Below, piece after piece: positions 20,549 to 34,700 of a DNA stretch of 64,000 nucleotides; within the stretch, counting starts at the first letter, position 1; every line of letters begins with the position of its first letter. The translations under genes were made by a program, and so were the position numbers. Below the pieces are notes generated by a model. It saw nothing but the letters and a program-made list of their open reading frames with translations. It had not been told where the DNA came from and made no database searches. This DNA comes from Tridacna crocea (lineage: Eukaryota > Mollusca > Bivalvia > Cardiida > Cardiidae): positions 25,735,235 through 25,799,234 of the forward strand of contig OX031069.1 in the NCBI GenBank assembly GCA_943736015.1, written 5' to 3'.

Positions 20549-20768
20549 TAACCCAAACGACAAAATTTTACACTTGTCCAAATTGAAAGCATTTGCAGAA
20601 AAAAAATTAAACATAACTAAAAAATTAGAATTTGTTTTGGGAAGGATAGAAAACTGTAGGAAAAGGAGAAAATGCTGCTTACCAGTGTTTTCTCCTTTTC
20701 CCACAATGTTATCAAAGGCTTCCTTTTTCAGGGTCATTAAAAGTCGGGATTGTGTGGTAAAGAGTTAA
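20549..20768 (-). mobile_element. TPM-A copy
   Basis: Left CTCTAACCCAAACGAC, right GGTAAAGAG-TTAA; core left arm shortened. Confidence 0.75.
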
Positions 20769-20981
20769 CTCGCTACTCTACAATCCTGTCTTTTAATGAC
20801 CACATGATAAAACCCCATTAAAAACAATGCTGGTAACCAGCATTTCCGTCCTTTTCCACGATGTTTTATCCCCCATCAAACACAATTCCAAGAATTTGAC
20901 CCATTCTTTTTGTTGTCTGCTAATCCTTTCAATTTTGATAGATGACTATAAAGTTTTGGGGTTTTTGTATTTGAGAGTTAA
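20769..20981 (+). mobile_element. TPM-A copy lacking left hairpin arm
   Basis: CTCGCTACTCTACAATCC left; the left arm is reduced to AACAATGCTGGT, the right arm is nearly complete; ends GAG-TTAA. Confidence 0.65.
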
Positions 20982-20984
20982 AGC

Positions 20985-21203
20985 TTCTACAGTTTAAAAA
21001 TGTAAGCCATGGGTAATGGAAGCATTTGTAGATGACAAAGTAAATGTAGCTCAAAAGCTGAAATCTGTCTTTCACAGGGTAGAATACATGTTGGGAAAGA
21101 CTGACATGGTAGTTACAGCAGCCTGTGTTTTCTTATCCCCCATATTTTCAAATTCTGTCTGTTTTAGAGTTTAAATACTCAGGATAATTTGTTAAAAAGT
21201 TAA
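20985..21203 (-). mobile_element. Degenerate TPM-A copy
   Basis: GAAGCATTTGTAGATGAC and AGGGTAGAATACATG; the core has decayed; right end TTTGTTAAAAAG-TTAA. Confidence 0.5.
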
Positions 21204-21429
21204 ACCCTTTACCAAACAATTCCTAGTTTTTACGACCCTGAGATAGAAGCCTTTTGAAAACATTGTGGGAAAAAGGAGAAAATGCTGGTAACCAGCATTT
21301 TCTTCTTTTCCCACAATGTTTTCTTCCCTGCCGGGAACAATTTCAATTTTTGAGCTGTGTTTATTCTGTCATCTGCAAGTGCTTTAAATTTAGACCTGTG
21401 TAAAATTTTGTCGTTTGGCAAAGAGCTTA
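21200..21429 (+). mobile_element. TPM-A copy
   Basis: TTAA at the left with ACCCTTTACC, right GGCAAAGAGCTTA; centre GGTAACC. Confidence 0.85.
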
Positions 21430-21557
21430 CCATTTTATTGCAGTAACATCTTTTTCATATCAAGAAACATGCAAATACTAATTAATTAACCTTTTTTACT
21501 CTCTTCTTCAATCCTTTCAATCTATACAAGGGTTTTCTTGCCTCTTCATCGACTCTT

Positions 21558-21733
21558 GAACAAACAGTTTGATCTTAAATAACCCTGAGGGAGAAAGATT
21601 TTGAAAACATTGTTAGAACAGGAGAAATCATGCTAAACCAGCATTTCTCCATTTCCCACTATGTTTTTTAACCATTCAAAGACAGAATTAGTTGAGGCAT
21701 TGTTTGCAAATACTTTCAGTTCAGAGAAGTTTA
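21558..21733 (+). mobile_element. Degenerate TPM-A copy
   Basis: CAAACAGTTTGATC left, core GCTAAACCAGC, right TCAGAGAAG-TTTAA. Confidence 0.5.
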
Positions 21734-21923
21734 ATCCTTTACCAAACAATCCCTTGTTTTTATGACCCTGGATATGGAGGCTTTGAAAACAGTGTGGGAA
21801 AAGGAGAAAATGCTAATAACAAGTGTTTTGTGCAAATCATCATTTAAGCCACTTTTAATTTGTCGTCTGCAAATGCTTTCAATTTGGTTTAGTCCAAAAT
21901 TTGGTTGTTTGGTGAAGGGTTAA
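21731..21923 (+). mobile_element. TPM-A copy lacking right hairpin arm
   Basis: TTAA both ends; TCCTTTACC/GGTGAAGGG. After AATGCTAATAACAAG the paired arm is gone and the right flank resumes. Confidence 0.75.
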
Positions 21924-21982
21924 CCAGCATTTTTCCCCTTTTCAAATTTTTTTTTCTCTCTTGTAATTTGAGCAACATTTAA

Positions 21983-22277
21983 TTAACTCTTTACCAAACA
22001 ACAAATTTAATTTATAAAGTAGTCCAAATTGAAAGCATTTGCAAATGACAAAATAAACGTGACGGAAAATTCGAAACTTGATTTCGGAAGAGTAGAAAAC
22101 ATGGTGGGAAAAGGAGAAAATGCTGGTTACCAGCATTTTCTCCTTTTCCCACAATGTTTTCAAAAGGCTTCTACCACAGGGTCGTTAAAAGTCAGGAGTG
22201 TGTGGTAAAGAGTTAAAAGTCAGCAAGTACTTTCAATTCTGAAAAAAGTCTAAGTTCTGTTATCTGGCAAGGGATTA
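21983..22277 (-). mobile_element. TPM-A copy plus a short fragment
   Basis: The main copy is 21983-22215, TTAA at both ends, CTCTTTACC/GGTAAAGAG, CATGGTGGG in one arm only. 22216-22277 is a right-end fragment of a plus copy. It lies just downstream of the ATG9 stop. Confidence 0.85.
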
Positions 22278-22348
22278 AATGAGCACAATATCAAAATCCA
22301 AATTTCAAAAGACACAAAGCTGTTGGCACTTTACTCAAATCCATCTAT

Positions 22349-22794
22349 CTACTTCCCAGTATCTTGTTTACCGTCATTAAAATCTTCCTCTTCTATATTC
22401 GGCATAGTGGGTGTGCCCCCGGGGGAGGGCGTAACTTGGGGTGTATCATGGCGTTGCCACAAAGCTCTCGCTCTAATATCATCTAAAGTTTCATAGCCAA
22501 AGCCCCTTGCTCTTCGTGTCCGTAAATCATGCATGTATAGTGCACTGATGCTCATTTCTGCTGACAGCATTTCAATCTGACCCTCGTCATAGTGAGTTTG
22601 TGACACAGACCCTGGGTGACTTATCAGAGAGGTTGGGGGTTGGATGCCAGATTGTGACTGTGCTGATAGACCAGGAAGGCTCATCAGATGCCCCTGGGTG
22701 CTTGTCATCGGGCTTCCTACGCCTGGGATTATAGAACCCCCAGATCCAGATAAGGGTCCTTCACAATGAGAAACTGCTCCTCGAAGTTTAGGGG
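22349..22794 (-). CDS. ATG9: ATG9 exon 21 (residues 661-808, stop)
   Basis: Acceptor TTTGCAG; enters in phase 1. Low-complexity cytosolic tail with SGSGGSIIPG, then EMLSAEMSISALYMHDLRTR, which matches the STEMSLHALYMHQL block of vertebrate ATG9A; stop TAG at 22351-22349. Confidence 0.93.
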
Positions 22795-25700
22795 CTGCAA
22801 AATAGTTTAATCATACATTAATCCTTCATCAAACAAAACTTTCAAAGTTCTCACAGGGCACAGCATTCAAAATTATTGCAGATAAAGGAGAAATTACTCA
22901 CAATGATCAATTAGTCATTTTTCCACAATGGTTAAGATATCATCTACAGCAGATGTTTTCCTTCCTGAGATATTTCTAGATTTTGGCGTTTAGTTTAAAC
23001 ATATTTATTTTACATCGATTGAGAAACAAGTTCTGACAACTTATACTAATCTCTCTCAATTCTGCTACCTGGGAACAACACCAGTACTCGCGCTGGAAGT
23101 GTGGGCCAATGAAAAATCCCAAAGTTGACATCAGCTCCCAGAAATCGAACTCCGGACCTTTTGGTTATGAGGCCCACGCTCTACCTCACGACCACAGACT
23201 CCGTATCAATTAACTCTCCACCACGTAATCCTACTTTCACTTTGTACAGAGCCTATGAAAGGAAGCTTTAAAAAAACTCTTTAGAAATGTAGAAAATGTT
23301 GGTAACCAGCATTTTGTTCATTCTTTAGTGTTTTCTTCCGTATCAGAGAACTCTTGTATATCTGTATCCATTTCAAATTTGTCACCAGCAGATGCTTACA
23401 ATTTAGAAGAGTCCAAAATTTGTCCTTTTAGACAAGATTGAAAAACCTCAAAAAAGTGTGCACAGTAATGATTATATTCTTACTGAGTGGGGAAAAAAAC
23501 CAGCACTGCATCTAGGTGCCAATGCTTGGCTGAAAGTTTTATAGGCTTCTCTTTTAAAAGTTAACCCATTACCACACAATCCCTACTTTTGATGACCCTG
23601 AGAAAGAAGCCTGTAGAAAACATTGTGGGAAAAGGAGAAAATGCTGGTAACCAGCATTTTCTCCTTTTTCCACAAACTTTTCTACCCTTCCCAACACAAA
23701 TTTCAAATTTTGAGTCACATTTAATTAATCATCTGTAAATTACTTTCGATTTGGACAAGCCTAAAGTATTGTCGTTCGGTAATGAGTTAAAAACTTGTTT
23801 AAGTTTGAAGTGAACATCTTCCTTAATAACAGAGATATTACAAAATACCAGAGTTTTTGCATACTGACATCAATGACGACAATTCCGCTACCAGGGTCAT
23901 GACAATAACTCGTTGGTTTAAAAAAAAAAAGCCAAGCTCAAAATGAAACGGATGTTCCCAGTTTTCTTTATACTCATCTCAAAATCTTACTTTTATCTCT
24001 GAGAATGAAAGCTTTTGGAAACATTGTAGGAAAAGGAGAAAATGCTGGTAACCAGCATTTTTTTCTTTTCCCACAATGATTTCTACCCTTCCCAAATTGA
24101 ATTTCAAATTTTTATCCTCATTTATTTTGTTGTCTGCAACTGCTTTCAATTTGGACCAGTCTAAAATTTTGTCGTTTGGTAAAGAGTTAAATAAATTGTC
24201 TGACTCATTTCTCAAAAACTGATGTGTACTTGGACCTAGTAAAAATTGGAAGAGAAATTTTCTCACCTTGCCCATATGGGGCACCAGATATATTCACAGA
24301 AGGTGAGAGCATAGCACTCTGTCCTGTAATGCTGGAAACCATACTGTTGTACTGAAAGAAATATGTTAACAAAACATGATGGAACGCAACTGTGTCCTGT
24401 GAGAAATATGTTTTGAACAAAACATAAAATCAGCATGTTAGTTTACTCTGCAAAATATACTACTCAAACTTTGCTAGGGATCACCCTAAAAGATTCACCT
24501 TAAATATATATTTGGCATGTATCTTGTATGCGACATTGCCACACTGATCAATAAAATGACCAGTGAAAATGGATCTTTAAGTCTTTACCTCATGATGCCG
24601 ACTGTTAATGACACTGAGAAAGAAGCCTTTGGAAAACATTGTTGGGAAATGGATACCAGCATTTTCTCCTTTTCCAACAATGTTTTCTACCCTATGACAG
24701 ACAGCATGGTGCATGTAGCATATAGTTTTTGGTCAGCAAATGCTTTCAACTTGGACAAATCTAGAATTCTACAATATTAAAGAGTTTATGCAAAACTGTT
24801 GTAACATATAAACCAATACAGAAATAGGTAAGTGATCCCTATCAATGTTTGAGAAATATATTATAAATAACATGATACTTAATGACTTTGAAACATTACT
24901 GAAATGCAGGAAATATCATATATAATACATGATATCAACACATTAGTGTAATGTACAAAATAGAATGAAAATAACACAATACCTCAAAATTTCAAGTTCT
25001 AATAACCCTGACCAAACAGACTTTCTAAAACATTGTGGAGAAAGGAGAAGATGCTTCATTCTCTTGTTTTTCCACATTGTCTTCTTCCCTTTAACTCATT
25101 AGCAAATGACAATATTTAAAGCTTGTCCAATTCGAAAGCATTAGCAGAAGACAAAATAAAAGTGGCTGAAAATTTCAAATTCGTTTTGTGAAGGGTAGAA
25201 AACATTGTGGCAAAAAGGAGTAAAAGCTGGTTTCCAGCATTTTCTCCTTTCCCCACAATGTTTTCTAAAGGCTTCTTTCTTAGGGTTGTCAAAAGCAGGG
25301 ATTGTGTGGTAATGGGGTTAAAACACACATTTCACCATTTGAGTCACTTTCATTGTATTGTCTGCAAATCCTTCCAAGTTGAACAAAACCAGATTTACAA
25401 ATCTGGCAAAGCGTTCATAAATGACTGTACTGTAAGAATTATCATAACCAAAACATAACATCAACACATTCTTAGCAGCAGATCACATTTCGCCGCAAGC
25501 CAGGTTTAATCCATTACCACACAGCCAAATTTTAGACCTATTCAAATTGAAAGCATTTGCAGACGACAATTTCAGAGTGGCTCAAATGGTGCAGTTTTAC
25601 TTTGATAGTGCAGAAAACCTTGTGGGAAAAGGAGAAAATGCTGGTTACCAGCATTTTCTCCTTTTCCCACAAAGTTTTCAAAGGGCTCTTTCCTCAGGGG

Positions 25701-28700
25701 TGTTAAAAGTCGTCATTGTGTGGTTAAGGATTAAAACCCTGTCCCAGTGACTGTCATAAATCCTGAGAGAGAATTATATCAGGGGACTAACTGAGTTAAA
25801 TACAGTTTTAACAGTTTAGGTCATATCATAGCGGTCAGTGCACCTACCCATGCATTTCCTGGTCTTCTCATAACAGTACTGACACAACTTTTCTTTCCAA
25901 GACAATTTCCCAATTTCTTTACTGAACTATCTTGGAAAGCTAGATCATAGAAATTGAAACCCGTGATCTCTATATTAGATGCCATATAGGTCGTAAGCTA
26001 AGGTATTGCCATACTTGGTGCATATTCAGCCTCAGTGTTACCTTGACTATATCCTCAAAGAGTAATTCAAGGTAATGGTGAGTCGCATGATCGACCAATT
26101 TAGCCCATTATTACGTTATGCCAAGATTTAATGATCATGAAAAGGACCTTTAAGAAAAAAAATGTGGAAACAGAGAAAATGCGTGGAACCAGCATTCTCT
26201 TCTTTTTCACAATGTTTTCTATCCTATCAAAGTAAGAAATCATCCATTAACCCTTTACCATACAATGACAACTATTGACGACCCTGAGGTAGAAGCCTTT
26301 TGAAAACATTGTGGGAGAAGAAGAAAATGCTGGTAACCAGCATTTTCTCCTTTTCCCACAATGTTTTCTACCCTTCACAAATCAAATTTCGATTCTTCAG
26401 TGACATTTATTTTGTCATCTGCAAATGCTTTCAATTTGAGACCGTCTATAAATTTGATGTTTGGTAAAAGAGTTAAGCAACAACGTTCAATATGTTGTCT
26501 ACACATGCTTTCAATTTGATCAAGGCCGAAATTTATCATATGGTGAAAAGCTATGGCAGTTTACATTTCAGGAAAAAAAGTCCACCCTTTTCTCACTCAC
26601 AATGTCCTAATACAGCAAAATATAAACTTTATTTACCCCGAGTCCAGTGGCTGCGCTGGGCAACATACTGTGAAATCCAATCTGGGAATGGAAAGCACTC
26701 ATCGAGGACATGTCTTTTTGAACTACAACAGATAGCAACAAGACAAAAGTTTTAAAAATGTAACGATAAAAAATGCCTCCTTTCTAATATTCCTTTGGAA
26801 TGAAACAAACGTCATGGGGTAGTTATACTCTTTACCAAACTACAAATTTTTGGACTGGACCAAATGCAAAGCATCTGCAAATTAAATCTTGTTAATATGA
26901 TGATTTCAGACTTTTGATAGGGTAGAAAATATTGCGGGAAAAGGAGAAAATGCTGGTTACCAGCATTTTCTCCTTTTCCCTCAATGTTTCTATAGGCTTC
27001 TTTCTCAGGGTCTTTAAAAGTCGAGATTGTGTGGTAGAGTTAAAAGAGTAGAAATCAAAACATCATAATGAAGAATGTGCAGTTTTTCATGTCATCAATA
27101 TGCAATTTTCCACAAACAGTCCATCCTAAACTTAACAAGAACAATGCATGCGGGTGCCATCGCCCAAGCTGCAAGCCCTTGATTTTCAGTCAAAATTTTA
27201 AGTTGAAAAAGAATAACTTTGTCAAAATATTTTGGTGGCTGTCTGCTCTTAATGCATGAGTTCCAAAATGATAGTTGACCCATTACCACACAATCCCTAC
27301 TTTTGACGCCCCTGAGAAAGAAGCCTTTAGAAAACACTGTGGGAAAAGGAGAAAATGCTGGTAACCAGCATTTTCTCTTTTTCCCACAATGTTTTCTACC
27401 CTTCACAAAACAAATATCAAATTTTCAGTCACTTTTATTTTGTCATCTGCAAATGCTTTTGATTTGGACAAACCTAAAATATTGTCGTTTGGTAATGAGT
27501 TAACGACTTGTCCAAGTTTCTTAGTGAATATCTTCAGTAATAATAAAGATATTCCAAAATGTCACAGTTTTGTACCAGAGGAAGAAGCAATGGCTCCGTC
27601 AATAACTTGTTTTCTTTGAAAAACACCCAGCTAAAAATCACCTAAAAGACAATCAAAATGTGCTTGTCTAAGACATTTTTTACCTTGTCATTTCAGCATA
27701 CAATCCTGACCCTGGGCCTGACCTGACGTCATATGGAAACATTGTGGGAGAGATGAGAAAAAGCTGTTAACCAGCAGTTTTTTTCTTTACCCAAAATGTT
27801 TGTTGAAAGTCTGGATTGTGTTCTATAGGGCTTAGCAAGTACACTCTTTACCAACAGTAAAGTTGTATACTGACAAATTTTGGACTCAACCAAATTGAAA
27901 GCATCTGCAGACAAATTAACCCTTTACCAAACAATCCCTGGTTTTTACGACCCTGAGATAGAAGCCTTTTGAAAACATTGTGGGAAAAGGAGAAAATGCT
28001 GGTAACCAGCATTTTCTCCTTTTCCCACAATGTTTTCTACCCTGTTTGAAACAAATTCCAATTTTTGAGTTTAGTTGATTTTGTCGTCTGCATGTGCTTT
28101 AAATTTGGACCAGTCTTAAATTTGGTCATTTGGTAAAGGGTTAAAAAAGTTAAAATGATGATTTCCAGCTTTGATAAAGCAGGAAATATTGCATGAACAG
28201 AAGGAAATACTGATTTTTACACAGCCTTTTGTTAAGGGTTGTTAAACTCAGGATGGTAATGTAAAAGGTTAGGAAATTTTTTTCAAAAAAAGAATATACT
28301 ACCTTGTTCTTTAATTTCATTCAGGAAGAGACTGCAATTTTCTGGAGGCTTCCATTCTGGATTTGTCAACTGTGAAATGAAATACAAAAAAAAAATATTT
28401 AACTCTCTCCAAGATGACATTAGATACAAAGATGTCGCTTTACCAATGGGACTGGTCTGAGAAATGTTGGAGAATTTTTAAGGAGAATGGGATTAATGGT
28501 ATCTGTGTCAGTAGAGGTTTCTTGCTAAGGGTTGTAACTACAACAGATTGTTTAAAAGAGGTCTAAGTATAGTTCAGATGGAAAGCAAAATCCACAAAAA
28601 TAATTCTACATAGTTCAAAAGAAATGAAAAAGCCAAAATGCAATCAATCTAACAAGAGGGCTATGATGGCCCTGTATCGCTCTATTGGCAATAAGTAAAA

Positions 28701-31700
28701 ACACTACGAGCCAAACATTACAATATCTGGCCAATTGGTTCAAACTTGAGGAGATACAATTTTTTTTTATTTTACATAAGATCCTACCAGAAAGTTATGA
28801 CCCCTGGGCAAAGCCTATTTTTAACGCAAAATGCGCAAAGCTATAATTACTTGAATCCTGGTGGAGGTTCACAAGATAAAGCCTCATACCAAATAATACA
28901 GGTCCAGAATGTTTGGTTATAAACAAGAAGATTTTCAAAGTTTTCTCAATAAAAGGCCCTGTAAAATATGGGACCCATGAGACAGGGCTAAATTTAGTAG
29001 CCCTAGTCTTTATTGTGATTAGTAACAAGATGATTTATAAAGTTTTCACCACAAAAGCCCATGTAAAACTTGTGACCACTGGTATTGGGACAAACTTGAC
29101 CTCAAGGCTATGATTTGGACCCTCCTGGCAGAGGCCCACTAGATAAAGCTACACACAAAATTTGGTAGTCCTAGGCCTTATGGCTAGGCACAAGTAGATT
29201 TTTAAAACATTCCCAATATGAGCCTATATAAACTTGTGACCCCCGGGGCTGGGCCAAATTTGACCCCAGGGCTATAATTTGGGCACTCTTGGTAGACAAC
29301 CACTTGATAAAAATGCATGCCAAATTTGGTAGCCCTAGGCTCTATGGCTTGGTACGAGAAGATTTTCTAAAGTTTTCCCAATATAAGCCCATGTAAAACT
29401 TGTGACCCACGAGGCCATGCCAAATTTAACCCAAGGCCTATAATTCGGGCACTCTTAGTAGACAACCACTTGATAAAGATGCATGCCAAATTTGGCAGCC
29501 CGAGGCCCTATAGCTAGGTACCAGAAGGATTTTAAAGTTTTCCCTATATAAGCCCATATAAAACTTGTGACCCCCAGGGCCTGGCCAAATTTGACCCTAA
29601 GGCTATAATTTGGGCACCCTTGGTAGACAACCACTTGTTAAAGATACATGCCAAATTTGGTAGCCCTAGGCCTTACAGCTAGGTACTGGAAGGATTTTAA
29701 AGTTTTCCCTATATAAGCCCATATAAAACTTGTGACCCACGGGGCGGGTGCCAATTTTGATCCCAGGGCTATTATTTGAAGGAACTTGGTAGAAGTCCAC
29801 TAGATAAAGCTACAAACCAAATTTGGTAGCACTACGCCTTATGGTTTCAGAGAAGAAGATTTCTAAAAATTTTCAATAATTTTTAGTTTTGTTGCCATGG
29901 CAACCAGAGTTTTTGAAGGAATAAAATTATTTTAAAGAATTCTGAAGAGGACCATGGCATGATCATTTCTGTAAAGTTTCATCAAAATTGGATGGGTAGT
30001 TTCAGAGAAGAAGATGTTTGAAGTAAAAGTTAACGCACACACGCACGGACGTACACACGACGGACACCAGGCCATGACATAAGCCCACTGGCCTTTGGCC
30101 AGTGGAGCTAATATTCAATGCCTAAACATTTCTATTCTGACAGTAAAAGCTGGTCTAATAATTACAAAATAAAAACAAAGTCATGCTCTCCTGAACAGCG
30201 ATTTTTTTTCCACGTAATAAATTTTTAGACTTGCCCAAATTCATAGAATCGCAAAAAAAAAAATTCTAAAAGTGTCTCAAAATTTAAATTTGTTAAATGA
30301 AGATAATTCTGTCATGCCCGAAAGTAAATATCCTGTGATTGCTTCTGGCACAGATATAGTTTCTGGTTGATAGTTGTACAAAGTTTCAACACAATAACCA
30401 CAAAACCAAAGGAGGAGTTTGCAAGTCCAAAGAGAGATGGATGAACAGAAAGGCAAGTACCCGGTACTGGCAAAGCCTCAAGAACATTACATTTGCAGGG
30501 CTACGGTAAAAATACCAGTTCATATTCTTAATCCTTTACCCAATAATGCATTTCTATGGTATCACTAATTGACCCTAAATTATAGCAAGGATGAAGCTGT
30601 TTCTTAAGTGTATATGACACCTTTTGATAGCATAGAAAACATTGTTGCAAAAGGTGAAATTTCTCGTCACAAGCAATTTCATCTTTTGCCACAATGTTTT
30701 CCAAACGCTCCTACAAGCAATGCATAGAAATGAGTATCTATGGAGTAAAGGGTTAATTACACAAATATTAAAAGGTTTGTTTGAGGTGACTTTTTGTCGA
30801 ACACCACCCAGATTTTGTTGCAAAAAAAAACTCTCTCCGAACTTTATAATACAATTTTACATGTATAATGTTTGAATCTCATTAATGAGAAACTAGTTTT
30901 ATGTTTTCAGAAAGAAAAGATATTCTACATTAATGATCCAAATGCAGCAAAAAAATCTATGTTAGGCCTTGAAATGCATTAAAACTTAAATCCTACCATT
31001 TAACCCATTACCACACAATCCCTACTTTTGATGCCTCTGAGAAAGAAACCTTTAGAAAACATTGTGGGAAAAGGAGAAAATGCTGGTAACCAGCATTTTC
31101 TCCTTTTCCCACAATGTTTTCTAACCTTCAGTGACTTTAATTTTGTCATCTGCAAATGCTTTCCATTTGGACAAGCCTAAAATATTGTCGTTTGGTAATG
31201 AGTTAAAGATATGGTAAATATTACAAAGATTATAACCAAGTGTTAGTTGCTGATATAAAATGAATTTTAAAATCAGACAAAAAGAAAACAAAAGACAGAA
31301 TGACCAGCAAATATTAACTTTTGTTTTGAATTTAATTTCTCAGACACCCACTAACTCTTCGACTTACCCTACAATAACAGATTATCATCTTCACAATAAC
31401 TGCCACACCCTTAAATCATATGATTTAATCTAAATGAATTAAATGCCTACATTGTTCACTTTTTGCAATTTGAGAAAACTAGAGCTGTCACTAATGTGAC
31501 TTCATAACCCCGCCAGCCAGACAGAAACAGGCAATTACTAGTATTTTATACACAGACGAACACACGGACGTACAGAAACACAGACAGACACACACACGGA
31601 CAGACAGGCTGATTCAAGTATACCCCTGAAAACATTTGTTTTGCGGGGGTATAATTAAAAAAAAAAAAACTTACGTGGAAATGCATTAGAGACATTTCAA

Positions 31701-34700
31701 CTTTACCATCCTCTCCTTGTTCTGCCATGCTTGCTTTTGTGGATTCTTCTTTGGTCCACTGGAATAGTAATATTTTTGGGTAAATAATGGCGTGGATCAT
31801 GATACTCAACAAAGATTATCTGGGCAATACCACTGACAATCCCATATACAACTCTGCCTGAGCACTTCCCCCATACAAAACTTACCCTGGGATAATTCTC
31901 CTGAAAAGCTTCTCTGTATTCTACCATATTTGCCTTGGTGGTCTCCTTTAACTTATTACCAAAAGACAATTTTTTAGGCTTGTCCAAATTGAAAGCATTT
32001 GCAGACGACAAAATAAAAGTGACTGAAAATATGAAATTTGTTTTGTGAAGGACAGAAAACATTGTGGGAAAAAGAGAAAATGCTGGTTACCAGCATTTTC
32101 TCCTTTTCCCACAATGTTTTCTATAGGCTTCTTTCTCAGAGTCGTCAAATTCAATGCATCTGCTTATTGCAGTTTTGAAACTGAGTACAAATGAACTTAA
32201 GTTCTCTCAAAGGGTGGAAAACATCGTGAGAATAAGAGAAAATGCTAGTTACTTCTTTTTTAGGATTCAAACTTGTGACAGTGAAGTAAACTGTCAACAG
32301 AAATACAACTGTATGGTTTCATGTAACCTCTTTCTTGAGATCCTGAAACTTAGGAATGAGTGGTAAAGGGCTATGGAAAAAGAACAAAATGACAGTCACT
32401 GGCATTATCTCATTTTTCAAACCCATTTTTCTGAAGGTTTGAATGATCATTGAGACAATGAATTGTTTGGAAAAGGATTAACATACTTGTGGATTTCCAT
32501 GTTTTTTAACATCCATCTCCGCAAAAGAGCAGACATCCCCAACCCCTACAACATCTACCGTAAAGTTGTGGAAGAAATCAACGATATCACTGGCTTTGTG
32601 TCGAAATTTGAAAATCAACATCAGTGGTGTAATTATAGGACTAAGTAACTCTTCGACAAGATACACCTGAAAAATAGTAAAAACAGTATTAAGAAACTAT
32701 TTGTTCTCATATACAACTTCAATAATATGTTTTCTGCATCATCAGCATGGATTCAATTCAATTGTACATTTGTTAAAATCAACACCATGAAATTGAATAC
32801 ATTGTGGACTTTTTTTTTTAATAGCTGTATAGATTTTTAATTCAACTGTACAATTACTTCAAATAACAAGCAGCATAACTCCAATCCAATTGTATACATG
32901 TTTTTTTCCAACTCAAAAGCACATATTTCCATCTAACTGCATATTGCTCTTTCTCTTACTTTCTAATTAACAGCATCTAAATTCAAACAAAGTATAACAA
33001 GTTCCATATACTGTAGCAGATTACTACCTACAAACCATTATTTTTTGTCTTTCAGCCTTTATTTTTGAAAACATCATAGCAAAAGGACACAACCCTAACT
33101 GTTTGGTTAGTTATCAAGTTGTAACCATTTTCCTCATAGTCATGTTTCTTATCTTTTTTCAAGTTGATTAACACTTTACAACACAATCCCCACTTTTTAC
33201 GACCCTATGAAAGAAGTGTTTTGAAAACATTGTGGGAAAAGGAGAAAATGCTGGTTACCAGCATTTTTCTCCTTTTCCTACAATGTTTTCTACCCTTCAA
33301 CAAACAAATTTTAATTTTTCAACCATATCCATCTTCATCATTTGCAAATGCTTTCAATATATACTTGTCTAAATCTTTGTCACTCTGTTTTACAAGGCTA
33401 CTTTCAGAGTGGTTTGTTGTCAATTTTAACAAGGAGGCATTGGTTGTAGACCATTATGGGAAAACATAAAGTAAACATTTGTTATTTTCAAACTTTCACC
33501 AACCAGCAAAATTTTAGACTAGTCCAGAGTGAAAGCATTTGTAAACAACAAAATACATTTAACTCAAAAACTGATCAAAAGCTGATTTTGCTTTTGGAAG
33601 GGTAGTAAACATTGTTAGAAAAGGAGGAAATGCTGGTTACCAGCATTTTCTGCTTTTCACACAATGTTTTCAGAAGCTGTCTGGTAAACAGCATTTTCTC
33701 CTTTTTAACACAATGTTTTCAAAAGCTATCTTCCTCAGTTGGGATTGTGTGGTAAAAAGGCTAAATCAATTCATTGAAATAACTCCTTTTACAATATTTT
33801 CTAACCCTTTCTCTCAGGATCTCTGCATCTGAGTCACGTTTGATTTCTGGCCAGTAAACACTCTGACTTTTGACAAGGTAAAAATAGTTGATAGGACACG
33901 ACATTTAAGCTAACTGGTTGTCCAACAAAGAGTTAGCAGAGATAGAAAAATAAACTAATTGAACACTTACGGCTTTATATTGAAATAACAACCCAAACTC
34001 GTCCCTCACTTTTGATGTGTGGGCATTTCCAACCCAATGATCTGGCATATAGTGTATTTGAGAAAGTATATTCCGCATTAGCACCTCCGGGCAGTAAACA
34101 GCATGCTGCAAAATATCAATTCAATTCCTGATCAAATGATGACTTGGTTCGTATCTTTGTTACTTATCAAAATAAGTTTAGATTAATCTGTTTAGATTGA
34201 TCCAGATTGAAAGCATTTGCAGATGACAAAATAAAAGTGGCTCAAATATTGAAACTTATCTTAGGAAGGGTAGAAAACATTGTGGGAAACGGAGAAAATG
34301 CTGGTTACCAGCTTTTTCTCCTTTTCCCACAATGTTTTCGGAAAGCTTCTTTCTCAGGGGCGTTAAAAGTTGGGATTGTGTGGTAAAGGGTTAAGATATC
34401 GGATACCCCTCCCCATGTTTTGCAGCCGATGTTTGTTTCTTGGTTTGTTTTCAATGGTTAAACACTTTTTTCAACATTTGTTGTAGTTACATCCCTTTTG
34501 TTGGCACACCTTTCTTTGAGATTTGCACAACACTCCTGCTATGCCATTGGCTGCTTTCCCACATAAGCATGACTGTTTAACCAACGTTCATTATTAACCC
34601 TTACCCTGCTGTGTAAATTAACCCTTTACCAAACTGGATTTTACAACGCTGATATAGAAGGCCTTTGAAAACATTGTGGGAAAAGGAGGAAATGCTGATA

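Noticed and set aside
22349..22708. 119-residue minus ORF as a separate gene
   Set aside because: It is the 3' part of ATG9 exon 21; the open frame continues upstream to a splice acceptor at 22795.
25848..25928. Candidate ATG9 exon between exons 18 and 19
   Set aside because: An open segment with GT and AG exists, but it breaks the phase and the encoded residues do not resemble ATG9; the exon at 26637-26722 solves the phase.
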